This document shows, one piece after another, positions 12,576 through 24,329 of a DNA stretch of 64,000 nt. Position 1 is the stretch's first letter. Every line of letters begins with the position of its first letter. This DNA is from Pseudoscleropodium purum (taxonomy: Eukaryota; Streptophyta; Bryopsida; Hypnales; Brachytheciaceae), in assembly GCA_963969395.1 (NCBI GenBank), contig OZ017804.1:18910001-18974000 (forward strand), read 5' to 3'. The translations under genes and the position numbers were made by a program. The notes beneath the pieces are model-generated. The model was not told where the DNA came from and searched no databases. It saw only the letters and a program-made list of their open reading frames with translations.

Positions 12576-14210
12576 GGTGGCAACAGCAACCCTGTAGCGA
12601 CCCCCCGTTCGTCATGCTTGGCGAGCAGGGATTTTCTTTCGGGAAGGGAGGGGATGCCGCTTCAGTTCAATTGAGGGAGTTCTTAACCAAACACTATTGT
12701 AAGTGCACACTGCCCCAAAGTAGTTTCCGTTATTTCTGCAACAATTAGTCCTTCATTAATTAATCCACAGATTGTAAATTTCACCGTTGTCACACTCCAA
12801 ATAAAAAGGATCTTTCAAATTTTGTAATTTACAAAAAAAATTGGGGATTCAATATGAGAATCTAGTGTTGGTTTCAAGCACACCTAAAGAAAATACTTTA
12901 AAAACTTACTCATATAGTATTCATCTAAATCATGCAAGCTAGAAAGTCGTGTGAAACCTTCTCCCAATTGCCTAGAGGGTCCAACATGAAAAAAAATTTG
13001 AAATTATAGTAGGCATTCACGTTGCAACTAGGAGCGACAATCTAGAGTAGTAGCCAACAATGGGCAATAGAAGGCAATAGTAGGTAGGCATGCTTTATTC
13101 TAAGTCAAACTAGCTTTCCTTTGGCACGGCTAGGCTCCTAGTTTTTCTTTTCAACATCCTCTAGGTTGGTGAAGGTGATTTATTCTCTCATTGAATGTTT
13201 TCATCTTATTTTGAAAGGAAGTTGTGGGGAAGCCGTGACAGTTGGAAAGAATGGTGCTCATTAGGTGTGGAAGACAACAAACAATGTCATTTGATGAGTT
13301 TTCCCATAAAAAGGTACTAAATGTGTGAAATGTAAGTTTAGTTACTTTCTTAGCTATGCTATTTATGTAGTCGTAGAGTGAATAGGAAGTTTGATTTTGG
13401 AAAAGATAAAATATCATTGGCCATAAAAATAAAAAAAGATGTAGCAATTGATGAAACATATTAAATTCTAATTTGTTATTGACAAGATTCCCACCAATTA
13501 GGAGGATTCCCATCTAAGATGGGAGGAATCATAGAAGAGGCCATTAATTAGTTACTTATTCAAAAGAAAAAAAAATTCATAGTAGAGGGTCTTACTCAGT
13601 AGTTGCAAGTGGTTTGTTAATTTATTTTCTTAAATTGACACTTCAAATACTCATGCTCAATGGTTATGTGAGACAAAGTGGTTATCATGGATTGTTCTTG
13701 TCTATTGGTGCAATGGATATTTTTGTATGAAGTGTTGCATATAAGATTGTTTCAATTATAGTCATAGCAATTTAAAGATACTGGCTTCAAAAGAATTCAA
13801 TGCTAGAAAATAATTGTTTTTGTATTATTTATTATAAATAAAAAATTATATTATGGAATAAATGATTTTTCATTTAAAAAAATTAACTTACCAATTACCA
13901 TCTATCTCCAAATTTATTTCTAATTGTTTTGTTTTTTGTAGGATTCCTAATTTCTAAACAAAGTTTAGATTTGTACACTTTAACTAAAATGCATAACAAT
14001 GAGGAAAACCCCAACATTGAGAATATGTAGAAGTGTGCATCATTCCTAATTTATCAAATCAAAAGGTGGAGAATATTTCTAACTTCCTATTACTTTCCAT
14101 TGTGCTATAAGTTTGTGAACATCTTCTATCTCAAGGAGATCAAATTTTTTAGATGCAAGAAACACCTTTTCAATTTTCAATTATATAAAGGCTCAAAAAA
14201 ATAAAATAGA
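12576..14210. repeat. 2.9-kb repeat unit, truncated copy (e)
   Basis: Starts with GGTGGCAACAGC and a GC-rich head near 12,600 (GCTTGGCGAGCAGGG), follows the standard order through 13,020-13,600 and the distal block 13,620-14,200, and stops near 14,210 before the last part of the unit. It directly follows copy d in the same orientation. Confidence 0.7.
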
Positions 14211-14290
14211 ATATTATATTTTATGTGTGTGTATATATTTTTTTATTTTTTTATTTTTTTATTTTTATTTGTGTGTGTGTACTAAAGTAA
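14211..14290. repeat. simple repeats (TG)n and T-rich tract
   Basis: TGTGTGTGTATATA, then T-rich runs, then TGTGTGTGTGT around 14,225-14,280. Low complexity. The following 14,290-14,880 has nothing recognisable; the small open frame at 14,540 is not protein-like. Confidence 0.8.
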
Positions 14291-14892
14291 TTGAGGAATG
14301 AAATTAGTGTAAAATTTAACTTGATTACTAAGGAAATTCAATAATTGTTTTTAATGTAATTTTTTCTATTAATGACCAAGATACAAGGTAAAAGTTTAGA
14401 AGAATCCACACATTAACTTCATTTTCTACAATTATATATTTAGACATACGTTTGTGTATATTTCAAATTTTCTTATTTTTCATTCTAATTGACATGAAGT
14501 TCATTGTAAAATGTCAAGATATTAGCTTTAGGACCCAACATGCCTAAAGAATGTAAGAATGTAAGAATGTATAAATTTTTTGGGTATTTCTATATTACGA
14601 CTTGCAAAAAAACTATTGTAGTGTCGAGAGTCCTCTTTGAAAAGAAAAATGTAGAAGAGACTTGCAAATTGATGGAATCAAGCCTTATGGATGCCACCCT
14701 ACCTTTCATTGTTTTTTTCAATTTTATATAGTTACTAAGTTAGTTTTGTATAGATAGAACAACCATTCTTTAGCTTGAGATATTTGTTTAATCATGTACA
14801 ACATAAGATTTCTTATGTTTTGTCAAAAATACTAGATGTAGTGCAATTTCCTCCATTCCTTCAAGTATTCCAATCATTTATTTATTGGTTAA

Positions 14893-15794
14893 CCGTAAAG
14901 TTCCTTGACTGTTTTTTCACCAAAAATGCTCTAAAATTGCTATTTCTAGCATAAGTTTTAAAAAATTTAAAAGAAAAAACATGTTTGAGCTCATCCAATA
15001 GTAGGATCTTGTAGTATGCTAATTCAAAAAGATGTGGAATTTTTTTTTTAAATTTGCACCTTGTAGATTGCAAGATATTAGCGTTTGAATTGGCAAAAAG
15101 TGTTTTTTTTGGCCTTTCAAAAAACCCGGGCAATTGCACTTCACAAGGTCACATTTGTAAAAAAAATTGTCCAAAATGGTTGCAATCCTTTGGATTCATT
15201 CTTGAAGGAAATTTGTCTACATGATTAAAAAATTTAGCTACATCATTTAGAATTGTACAACATATAGGAAAAAAATAGTAAGTAGAAAGTAGAGAATGAA
15301 TCAAAATACTAAATTGTTAATAATTTAGTTATGGAATTCAAAAATGCCCATTTCAATAGTTGTAATGTTGTAATAATCAATGTACATACTATGTTTTTAT
15401 TTATTTTTCCAAAAATATTGAAAATTGAGTTAAATAAAGGACTTCGGTAGAAAATTGAGTAGAAAATCAATAACCACCCGCAAACTAGAACTCCTCATAA
15501 CTCTCATCTCATTGATAAAAATAAAATGATTCAAAGTTTTCCAAATACATAAATCTAGAGGACCAATATCAAATTTATATTTTTGAAAAAAGTGATTTTT
15601 TCTTGATTTGCTAGGCGGCCCGATTTGAGAAACAAACAACATTTTGTATCATAACTTTTCATTTGAATACTCAAATGAAATGATATTTAGAACTCATTGA
15701 CAAAAAATTCAGCCTCAATAAGTCAAATTTCTGCTCACATACACCAGCCCTAAAAAGTCATGTTGCCAAAAACACAAGGCTAGTCCTTTAGGGG
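14893..15794. mobile_element. TTAA-flanked element, complete copy
   Basis: A 902-bp element flanked by TTAA at 14,889-14,892 and 15,795-15,798. Ends read CCGTAAAGTTCC (left) and GTCCTTTAGGGG (right). The interior is homologous to copy 1 and to 52,043-52,954. Non-coding. Confidence 0.85.
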
Positions 15795-15798
15795 TTAA

Positions 15799-16444
15799 TC
15801 TTTAAATGCCCAAAGTCTTTTTAGAGCTTCTTGGAATTTTCTCTAAATTGATCAAAAAGCTAACATTTTTACAAGTTTTATCAATTAAAAAATACTTGTA
15901 ATAGTAGAAATTCAAATTAGGCATGGATGAGATCAAATGGGAAATGAAAAACTCAACAATATTGCTTATAAATTGAAAGATCACAATGTTTGATCATGAG
16001 GGTGTTAAAATTGTGAATGTGATTTGAAATCAATGAATCCTCTTTTTACATGTCAATCCTAAAAAATTGGTCACAAAAAAATATGAGGTTAAAGGGCATA
16101 ACATGCATAACCCTAATCAATTAACAATCTTTCAAAATCTACTCTATAATTTTTTTTAAATGGATTTCTAATGTGATTTTTCTCTAAAATTTTGTGTATT
16201 TGAGGTTCATTTCCAAGAGCCTTCCACACTAGAAAATCAGAATTTGCAATAAACACCCTTGCACAAAATCTTGAATAGGAAATTCATAATCATTCATTTT
16301 CAAAATTGAATTTTTGATGCTAAAACTAGACTTCGAAAGAAATTTTTTGTAAATAAAAACTACTTGAAATAGTATTATGATAGTAACTTATTTAACTTTG
16401 GAGTATTGTGAACACTAGAATTTGATGCCCTTGGCATTTAGGGA
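15799..16444. mobile_element. TTAA-flanked element, 646 bp, sharing a TTAA with its neighbour
   Basis: Starts directly after the TTAA ending the previous element with TCTTTAAATGCCC and ends with GGCATTTAGGGA followed by TTAA at 16,445-16,448. The ends are inverted repeats of each other (TCYYTAAATGCC). The interior differs from the 0.9-kb group, so it is probably a separate subfamily. Confidence 0.7.
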
Positions 16445-16506
16445 TTAAGGTGGAGAAGGAACATTCTTTGTTTTTTTGTTTTTTTGTTTTGTTTTTGTCT
16501 GTGACA

Positions 16507-16746
16507 AGTGATATTGGTCAGTTTCAAGTGCAATGGAATGAATTGGAATTAAGCTTAAGTTAGATCCTTCTTATTATGTTCTTTTAGTTGCAAAAAAATC
16601 GATGTAAAATTGCAAGGCAATGATGCAACGAGTGATATTGGTCAGTTTCAAGTGCAATGGAATGAATTGGAATTAAGCTTAAGTTAGATCCTTCTTATTA
16701 TGTTCTTTTAGTTGTGAAAAAATTGATGTAAAATTGCAAGGCAATG
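16507..16746. repeat. recent tandem duplication, period 124 bp
   Basis: AGTGATATTGGTCAG starts at 16,507 and again at 16,631. The two copies are nearly identical over about 115 bp, with differences only near the end (CAAAAAAATCG against GAAAAAATTG). Divergence is far lower than between surrounding repeats, so this is a young event. Confidence 0.92.
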
Positions 16747-18150
16747 AAACAAACAATATTCAGTTAGTTAGTTTCTATTATTCTATTATTTTCTTAACCC
16801 TGGAGCGCTTCGACATCCAAAAATTGGATGATGAACAAAAATCGAGAGTCACAGCGGACAAAGAGAAGCGAATTTTCATCCATCATTTTTTCCGGAACAT
16901 TGGAGTTGGGTTCTTTGTTCGCAAATGCTCACAGCAGGTTGAGAAGTATTCACAGCAACAAGAACCAAAAATATGAAGTCCACGATCTCAGTTTTTGGGA
17001 GAAAATGGGATTGCTAGTGGAAAGTTTGTGCTTGGTTGGCTCTATCTGGGCCGAAAAATTATAGCCTGGTTACCTCCTTTGGACATTATTGTCGGTGTGT
17101 GGGCACGTCTTTTTAAATTCCTAGAAACATCTTTACAAATGTTAAACGAAAGCAATTTCAAAGCACTTGTAGGACGAATGTAATCAATATTCGGAGTTGT
17201 ACAATAACACACAGCGAAAAGGCATGACAATTGAATTTTCCGATGACAAGAAATGACATGGTGGTTGGAATATTTAGTTGTTGAGGAATGAAATGGCTAT
17301 TGATTGTTTACAACATACTCCGGGGAGGCGATTTCTAGAGAATGAATGATCAAGATCACTTCATAATTCACTTGGAGTCCTCAATTGTACGACTTGCTCA
17401 TTTATTTCTGAAGAAAATTTTAAAATGAAGGTCATTATGTTTCTCTTATTTTTCTGCCCTTAAAATATGTTGAATGTGGAAATGGGCAAGTTGTCGAGTC
17501 CTTTCTGAATTGCGGACTGAGCTTGTCGTATGGGAAGCACTTTAGCTTATCCAAAAGACAAAACTTCCATCTCTCTTGTGAGTCCTCCGCATTGCAAAGT
17601 TCACATATGGAAGTAAGGTGTTGTGAAATATTGGTGACATACACTCTTGCGAACAACACATTTGGCTCTTCTCATTGTGCATTTTTCCTAATTTTTTCTA
17701 CCATTCCCATGCCTTCAAGGATGTGCTTCTTTAGCGATGACCACCTACCCGACAAAGTCAATGCGCACTTCTCACAAGTCAAAGCTCTGGATCTCCGTAA
17801 GAATTATAATTTTGCAAAATCTGACCCAAGAACACAACAATTTGATTCCCAATTGTAAAGATGTTACAATTACTTTTGTCAAAAATTGCAACAATTAGCC
17901 AGAATTGGTCCTGCAAATTCATTGACTTCTCTCATGTCTTTGCACTCTAGCAATGAATCAGGTCATTCCAGGGTTAACCATTCTCAATGAAATGACATTA
18001 GTTTATTTTGTACTTCGTTTTCATTCTGCAACAAGTGATGAAAATTGCAATTGCAATGAAACATTGAAATTTTAGTTTCTATTGCTCTGTTTCTTTTCTG
18101 CAACAAGAGTTGTAATTTCAATTCCAATAAAAAAAATCAGTAATAGTTTC
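16747..18150. other. unassigned single-copy stretch within the repeat block
   Basis: This stretch has higher sequence complexity and is not repeated elsewhere in the window. It contains short open frames on both strands: about 16,734-17,183 (+) and 17,435-17,659 (-, containing CELC and CLL blocks). None shows a domain I recognise. It could be a captured gene fragment or part of an element whose other copies are outside the window. I see no reliable splice structure. Confidence 0.3.
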
Positions 18151-18159
18151 TTTTTGATG

Positions 18160-20069
18160 GGGCATGTCGACCACGATGGTGGTAACAGCAGCCCATCGCA
18201 GTCCTCCTTCCATCGTGCCTGACGATGGAGCAGGCAGGGGTTTCTTTTCTTAAGGAAGGGAAGGGAACTAAGAGCATCCCCACCAACTAGTTCCGTATCC
18301 CTAAAATTTTAGGGAGAGGACCTTGAATGCAAATAGAGATGTAGAAACTCCTCGCACCAATCTGCTTCCAAGTTCTGTATCCCTAAATTATACAGAATTC
18401 TGTAAAACGTTGGGCAAGTTCTGTATCCAGAGGCTCGTTTGCCGAACTGGCGAGGTCTCATCCATATCCAGTCAAGTTGACCACATCGAGACTTCAGTTT
18501 TAGGGATACAGAAGCCCCCTGGTGGGGATGCTCTAAGCTTAAGCTTAAGGGATGCCGCTTCAGTTCAATTTCAGCTTAAGGGAGTTCTGTTGAAGTTCGG
18601 GTTTGAAACAAAACCACTCAAGCAAGCACTAAGTTACTGTAGTAGCCACTAAAGTAGTTTCCCTTATTTCTGCAACAATTAGTCCTATATTAGTCCAAAA
18701 ATTTCACCGTTGTCTTACTCCAAAGATAAAGGAACTTTCAAACTTTGTAATTCATAAAAGAACCCTCAAAATTCAATATGAGAATTTGTAACCGATGGTT
18801 TCAAGCGCATCTAAAATAAAATACTTTTAAAACTTACTCATATAGTGTACATCTAAATCATGCATGGCTAAAAGGTGGTGCAAAATGCTTCTCCCAATTG
18901 TTGCCTATGGGGTCCAACATAGAAAAGGATTTGCAACAATAGTCATCATCAATTTGCTAGTAGGTCCAATAGTGGATGGTAGTGGGCAACATTACTAGGT
19001 CAAATTGGCTTTCCTTTGCAACGGCTTGAGTTTCTCCATCCACTAGGTTGGTGAAGGTGATTGAGACTCATTTTGATTGTTTTTAGCTTTTTTGAAAGGA
19101 AGTCGTGGATGAGTGGTGATAGTTGGAAATAGTGGACCTCATTGTGTGCGAAAGACCACAAAGGGTGCCCATAAAGTATCCTTTGACAAGTTTTGTATAG
19201 AAAGGCACTAAATGCATGGCATCTAAGTTGAGTAGTCACTTTCTTAGCCATGCTTTTTAGCCATTCATAGGGTGATTAGGAAGTTGAATTTTGGAAAAGA
19301 TAAGAGTTCAATGGTCATAAAGAAACAATGGAGTTGTCTAGTCATGTAGTAGTTGATGAAACAAATTAAATGCTAGCTTCTTATCAATAAAAGTCCTATT
19401 ACGTAGGGGAATTTCCATTGATGATGGGGTGACTCATAGAAGTCGCTATTCATTTACTTATTCAAAAGAGAAATCTTGATGCTGAAAAGTTGCATTGAAC
19501 TTGTTGCAAGTGGTTTTTTAATTCGCTTATAAAAAAAGATGAAATTGACAATTCAATCCTCACGCTCAATGGTTCTTTGAGACTATGAAAATGGTGGTCA
19601 AGGATTGTTTCCATCTATTGATGCAATGGAGATTTTTGAACAATTGTTGCATGTAAGATTGTTGGAAGTACAACAACAATTGAATGATATTGGCTTCAAA
19701 AGAATTCAATGCTTAAAAAATATTTTTCTTATATCATATATTATAAATAAGACATTTATGGGGGAAAAGTTAATTCTTCATTTAAGGAATGAACTTACTG
19801 TGTCTCTCCAAATCGATTTCTAATTGGTGTTTTCCTTATAATTAGTAATTTCAAAACAAAGTTTACATTTGTACACTTTCACCAAAATGCATAGGGTAAT
19901 CAAGATAATACCAATATTCACAATATAAAGTAGTGTATATTATTCCTAATTTATCAAATCAAAATATAGATAATTCTTTTAAGTTCCTATTATCTTCCAC
20001 TGCGCTACAAGTTTGTGAACATCGTTTATTTCAAGGAAATCAATTTTTTTGGATACAAGGCATACCTCT
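18160..20069. repeat. 2.9-kb repeat unit (copy f, first part)
   Basis: Begins GGTGGTAACAGCAGCCC near 18,177 and follows the standard order (GCAACAATTAGTCC near 18,670, TTACTCATATAG near 18,832, distal block from 19,490). It is interrupted by a MITE at 18,272-18,533 and cut by a TTAA element at 20,070. Confidence 0.7.
18272..18533. mobile_element. MITE with GAGCATCCCCACCA ends and TAA duplication
   Basis: A 262-bp element starting GAGCATCCCCACCA and ending TGGTGGGGATGCTC, a perfect 14-bp inverted repeat, flanked by TAA at 18,269-18,271 and 18,534-18,536. The 3-bp TAA duplication points to PIF/Harbinger-type mobilisation. It lies inside the head of a 2.9-kb unit; the ATCCCTAAA/TTTAGGGAT pair just inside the ends extends the inverted symmetry. 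Non-coding. Confidence 0.88.
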
Positions 20070-20073
20070 TTAA

Positions 20074-20690
20074 CCCCTAAAGTTCCATGACTATGTTTAC
20101 ACTGTTAATGTTCAAAAATTGCCTTTTTTAGTATATATACTAAAATTTTGAAAAAAATCCCATTTTTGATGCATGTAACCTTAGGTTCTAGTAGTATGCT
20201 GACTTGAAAGCACTCATGTTGTAAAAATTCCAAAAATTTTGACCGCGTGAATTGCAAGATATTTGCATTCAAAGTCACTAAAATTATTTTTTGAACCCTG
20301 CAAAAAACAAGGCAGCCACACTTCAAAAGCTCACTTTTTTAAGAAGAAAGGTCTAAATTTGTGGTACTTCTTAGGATTCCTATTTCTAGACAAGTTGGCC
20401 ACATACTTAAAAATTTTCAATTCATTTGGAATTATACAACATACAAGAAGAAATTAGTAAGGAGACAATAGTAGATAATAATTCACTACACTAAAATACT
20501 TAAAAATTTAATTATTGAATAGAAAAATGCCAATCCCTATGGTTGCAATATTGTAATAAACAATCTACATCCTATCATTTTATTTTTTTTCAAAAGTATT
20601 GAAAATTGAGTAAAGTAAAGGATTTCAAAGTTTCTTCTATAACTGCCCACAAATAAAAATTCCTCATAATTTTTGTCTCATTGATCAAAA
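20074..20690. mobile_element. TTAA-family element, right end lost
   Basis: Left end CCCCTAAAGTTCC after TTAA at 20,070-20,073. The interior follows copy 1 to about 20,690 and then breaks into 2.9-kb unit sequence, so roughly the last 250 bp are missing. Confidence 0.75.
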
Positions 20691-20699
20691 TAGAACATG

Positions 20700-21765
20700 C
20701 ATAGAACATGTTCTCTCTCAAGGATATCAAATTCTTTGGATATAAAGCACACATCTTCAATTATGTGAAGGCTCAAAATATATACAACAAAAATGTATAA
20801 TACATACTAGCATGCAAGATTGTTACATGTACAATAGTAGTTTAATGATATTGGCTTTAAAATAATTCCATTCTAGAAAAATATTGTTTTTATATTATAT
20901 ATTATAAATAATACATTTATAAGGGAAAAATGATTTCTCATTTCAGAAATCAACTTACCATCCATCTCCAAATTTTTTTCTACTTGATTTTTTTCTTACA
21001 ATCCTTAATTATAAAACAAAGTTTAAATTTGTACACTTTCACTAAAATGCAAAAAATAAGGACAACACCAAATTGAAAGTATGAACTGGTGTATATTATT
21101 CCTAATTTATCAAATCAAAATGTAGAAAATACTTCTAATTTTCTAGTATTTCTCATAGTTTTACAAGTTTGTAAACATCTTCTATCTGAAGGAAATCAAA
21201 TTCTTTGGATATAAGGTACACCTCATGAATTATGTGAAGGCTCAATATATATGAAACAAAGATTATATGGTACTCCATATTACACATAAATATTTTAATA
21301 GTGATCTAATTATTTTACAATATTCACAAAATAGAAAGTAAATGGTTTACTTTGTTCCTTTACAATAATAAAAAGATGCATATTGGATTTTTTTTTCACG
21401 CAAATTTTACATCTTTTCAAAAACTGAAGTTCTATATGAGTTACTATATTTTTTAGAAAGATCTCACCATTTGAAATGGTGTGTTTCAATTCCATCTCAA
21501 AACTATTAACAATTTAATTTCACTTCTATCTTGTTCCTATTCAAACTTATGGAATAAAAATCACCTTCACTTCTTTTGAAATTTTCCCTAGACTCTAACC
21601 TCAATTGTTCATGATTAAATATTTTAAATTCAAGATTTTTAGTACAAAAATCCTAATAATCCAGACCTGCAAAGGCACAATAAAAACTTGTTGTCTTCAC
21701 TTTAACCACAAATTTCTTGCAATCAATGGTAGCGACAACAACTCCATCATGGTCTTCAGTTGTGC
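20700..21765. repeat. 2.9-kb repeat unit (copy f, continuation) and next junction
   Basis: Resumes with CAAATTCTTTGGATATAAAGC and runs to the distal end (CATTTGAAATGGTGTG near 21,468, CAAATTTCTTGCAATC near 21,710), where a new head begins. It repeats part of the sequence just left of the TTAA element, so the junction involved a duplication as well as the truncation. From 21,766 to 22,150 I see only faint similarity to other repeats. Confidence 0.65.
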
Positions 21766-22150
21766 TTGACGACAAATCCGTCATCGAGGATGGAGAATAT
21801 GAATTTTTTTCTTTTCGAAAGGGAAGCTACCATAACATTTAGTAGCAAAGTCATTGGCTACCTTCCCTCTATAGAATGGTGCCGAATATTTGGCCCATAT
21901 CATTAGCTAAAAGATACATGTCGAATTTTGCCAAAGTCCTAATCAATTACTGCTAACTTGGGGTTCTTACATAGACAATGCACAAAATCTATAAACTCAC
22001 TCAAGGTAAATGTAAACTCAAATACATTCAATACAAATAATGCAAAATATAAAAGGTTTTTACAAAATGGCTACAAAATTATTAAAGAAATCAATTTCAA
22101 ATTTTAATATTCCTCAAAATACATTGTTAACCACTTGTGTTGAGTGATGT

Positions 22151-22760
22151 TGGGTGAGAAAACAATTTCTTATATATCTATGGGGTACTAGTTGGTAGAA
22201 CAAACAATGTGGGATATGTAATTTACAATTTGTAGTTTCTTAACTGCTCATAGTTTAGTCAAATTAAAGCAAAGGATTGTGATTGAAGTAGAATTTCAGA
22301 CCTCATTTAGGCATAGTATAAAAACTTTTTTTAAAATCTTTGAATTGAAAAAAGTTGGTAAATGAAGTTAAGTTTTCTCTCCAAAAATCCTTTTGAGATT
22401 TAGATCCTCCAATCAAAAGTTATGGACAAATTTCAGAGAGGGGTTGGAAGGAAATTTCTTTTTGACATATGCAAACATCCTCTTTGAAATTTATCTATAA
22501 CTTTTGATTGGAGGATCTAAATTTCAAAGGGATTTTTGGAGATGAAATTGATCTCCATTTAACAACTTTTCATTGCTATAGTTTGTTTGAAAAAAGTTAT
22601 TATACTATGCCTAAACGAGGTCTGAAATTTTACTTCAATCACAATTCCTACTTTTGATTTTAACTATGAGTGTTTAAAAAACTATAAATCCTAATTTATA
22701 AATCCCACATGGGTTGTTCTATCTCCTACCACCCCATAGATATATAAAGAGATTCTCCCC
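22151..22760. mobile_element. foldback element with arms of about 290 bp
   Basis: The left arm (22,151 to about 22,446) and right arm (about 22,466-22,760) are inverted copies at roughly 80 percent identity by eye, separated by about 20-40 bp. Outer ends contain TATATATCTATGGGGT and its complement; inner ends contain CCTCCAATCAAAAGTTAT and its complement. There is no coding content. Transcribed through, it would form a long hairpin RNA, a possible small-RNA source. I cannot identify a target duplication. Confidence 0.85.
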
Positions 22761-22979
22761 AAATCTAAATTTCAAACTAAATAATTGCATTGACTAGAAA
22801 GAAAATTGCTATGGTATATCATTCAAAGAATTCTAGCTTGGGATTTTAGGCAAACCATTTTTCTTAACAAATCATGTTCATTTGTATATTCAATTCAAGA
22901 TTTAGCAAAAGAATATGGAACATGCCAAAAATTTACTACCACTATTCCAGTATTGCCAGTTTAGATTATTGATGCGTGG

Positions 22980-23850
22980 ATGAGTTTCGTGGATGACGCC
23001 TCTGGGGAGGGAAAGGCAGCCTCCCTGAAGGCTACTGAATGTTATGGCTTCGATTGATTTAAGGGAGTTATGTTTTAAGTCGGGGGTTTGAAACAAACTA
23101 CAGTGTATTGAAGTGAAGCAAACACTAAGCTTACTATAGTAGCAGTCTGTCCTACTACCTGTTGTAAATTTCACCGTTGTCACATTTCCAAATTTTGTAA
23201 TTTGCTAAAAACTTGAGAATTCAATATGAGAATCTAGTGTTGGTTTCAAAGGCACCTAAAGGAAAGAACTTTAAAAACTTACTCATATGGTATACATCTA
23301 AATCATGCATGCTAAAAAGTGGTGTGAAACCTTCTCCCAATTGCCTATAGGATCCAACTTAAAAAAAAAATTGCAATAATAGTAGGCATCTGAGTTGCAA
23401 GTAGGACCTGCAATAGGCCACATTAGGCAATAGTACGGGGGTATTTTTCATTCTAGGTCAAATTGGCACGGGTAGAGTTCTTTTTTCTTTTTTCTCCATC
23501 CTTTAGGCTGTTGAAGGTGATTGCCATTCTCATTGAATAGTTCTAGCTTGTTTTGAAAGGAAGTCATAGATAAGTGGCAACAATTGGAAAGAATGGTGCT
23601 CATTAGGTGTGGAAGACAACCAAGGGTGCCAATAGTGTATCCTTTGATGAATTTTCTTTTAGAAAGGTACTAAATGCGTGGCATCTAAGCTGAGTTGTGA
23701 CTTTCTTAGCTTTGCTTTTTATCCATTGTAAGGTGAATAGGAAGTTGGATCATCAAAAAGATAAAAGTTTAATGGTTATAGAAAACAAAAAAGTTGTCTT
23801 GGTCATATAGTAGTTGATGAAACAAATTAAATGCTAGTTGAGGGAGTTAT
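22980..23850. repeat. 2.9-kb repeat unit, proximal part (copy g), cut at the large transposon
   Basis: The head near 22,990-23,110 (GGGGGTTTGAAACAAACTAC) is followed by the usual block (TTACTCATATGG near 23,278) up to ACAAATTAAATGCTAG near 23,836. There it switches to a short head-like fragment (TTGAGGGAGTTATGTTT) and then the terminal repeat at 23,857. Confidence 0.65.
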
Positions 23851-23856
23851 GTTTAA

Positions 23857-23892
23857 GGTAAACCAGCCTATGACAAGCAAATCGCCTAATGC
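23857..23892. repeat. left terminal inverted repeat of the 8.48-kb transposon
   Basis: Begins GGTAAACCAGCCTATGACA and ends GCCTAATGC. The partner is at 32,297-32,332 in inverse orientation with four mismatches, all between positions 20 and 27. Confidence 0.9.
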
Positions 23893-24329
23893 AGACATCT
23901 ATAAAACAACTCAATTCAGGAGTAATTGGGTGGATTACCGAATATTTGCATTTCAAATCTTCTGACTACTTTAGGAAGTAGTTGGCTTGTAATTGATAAT
24001 TAGTTCTTTGTCATAGAATTTAACAATGTTGTATTGAGAAGTAGAGGGATAGTTCTGACATTGCAAAAAGGCTGATTAATGCAATAATGTCACTAAATTG
24101 GATATAATAAGAGCCTCTCTTTAAATTGAAAAACGACGGCCTTACAGAAATCAAAGACTGAAAAGCAATGAAGTAGTACACAAAAGAGGCAGTTGATTTA
24201 GATCACAAAGCAGACTCTAGAACATTATAATTTTCATTTGCAAGTGTTCTTTTACATATGTGCAAAGGTCTAATGCACCATTTGAGTAGCTAAAGCACCA
24301 CTAGAAGGACACTAGTTCTGCATTCAACT

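Noticed and set aside
17435..17659. Possible zinc-binding region of a reverse transcriptase or gene fragment (- strand, CELC motif)
   Set aside because: A single Cys pair without the His/Cys partners in proper spacing; cannot be assigned.
21765..22000. Possible - strand remnant of a non-LTR retrotransposon RNase H tail
   Set aside because: Only a few residues (such as NDFATKCYG) resemble such tails and the frame is broken; not enough support.
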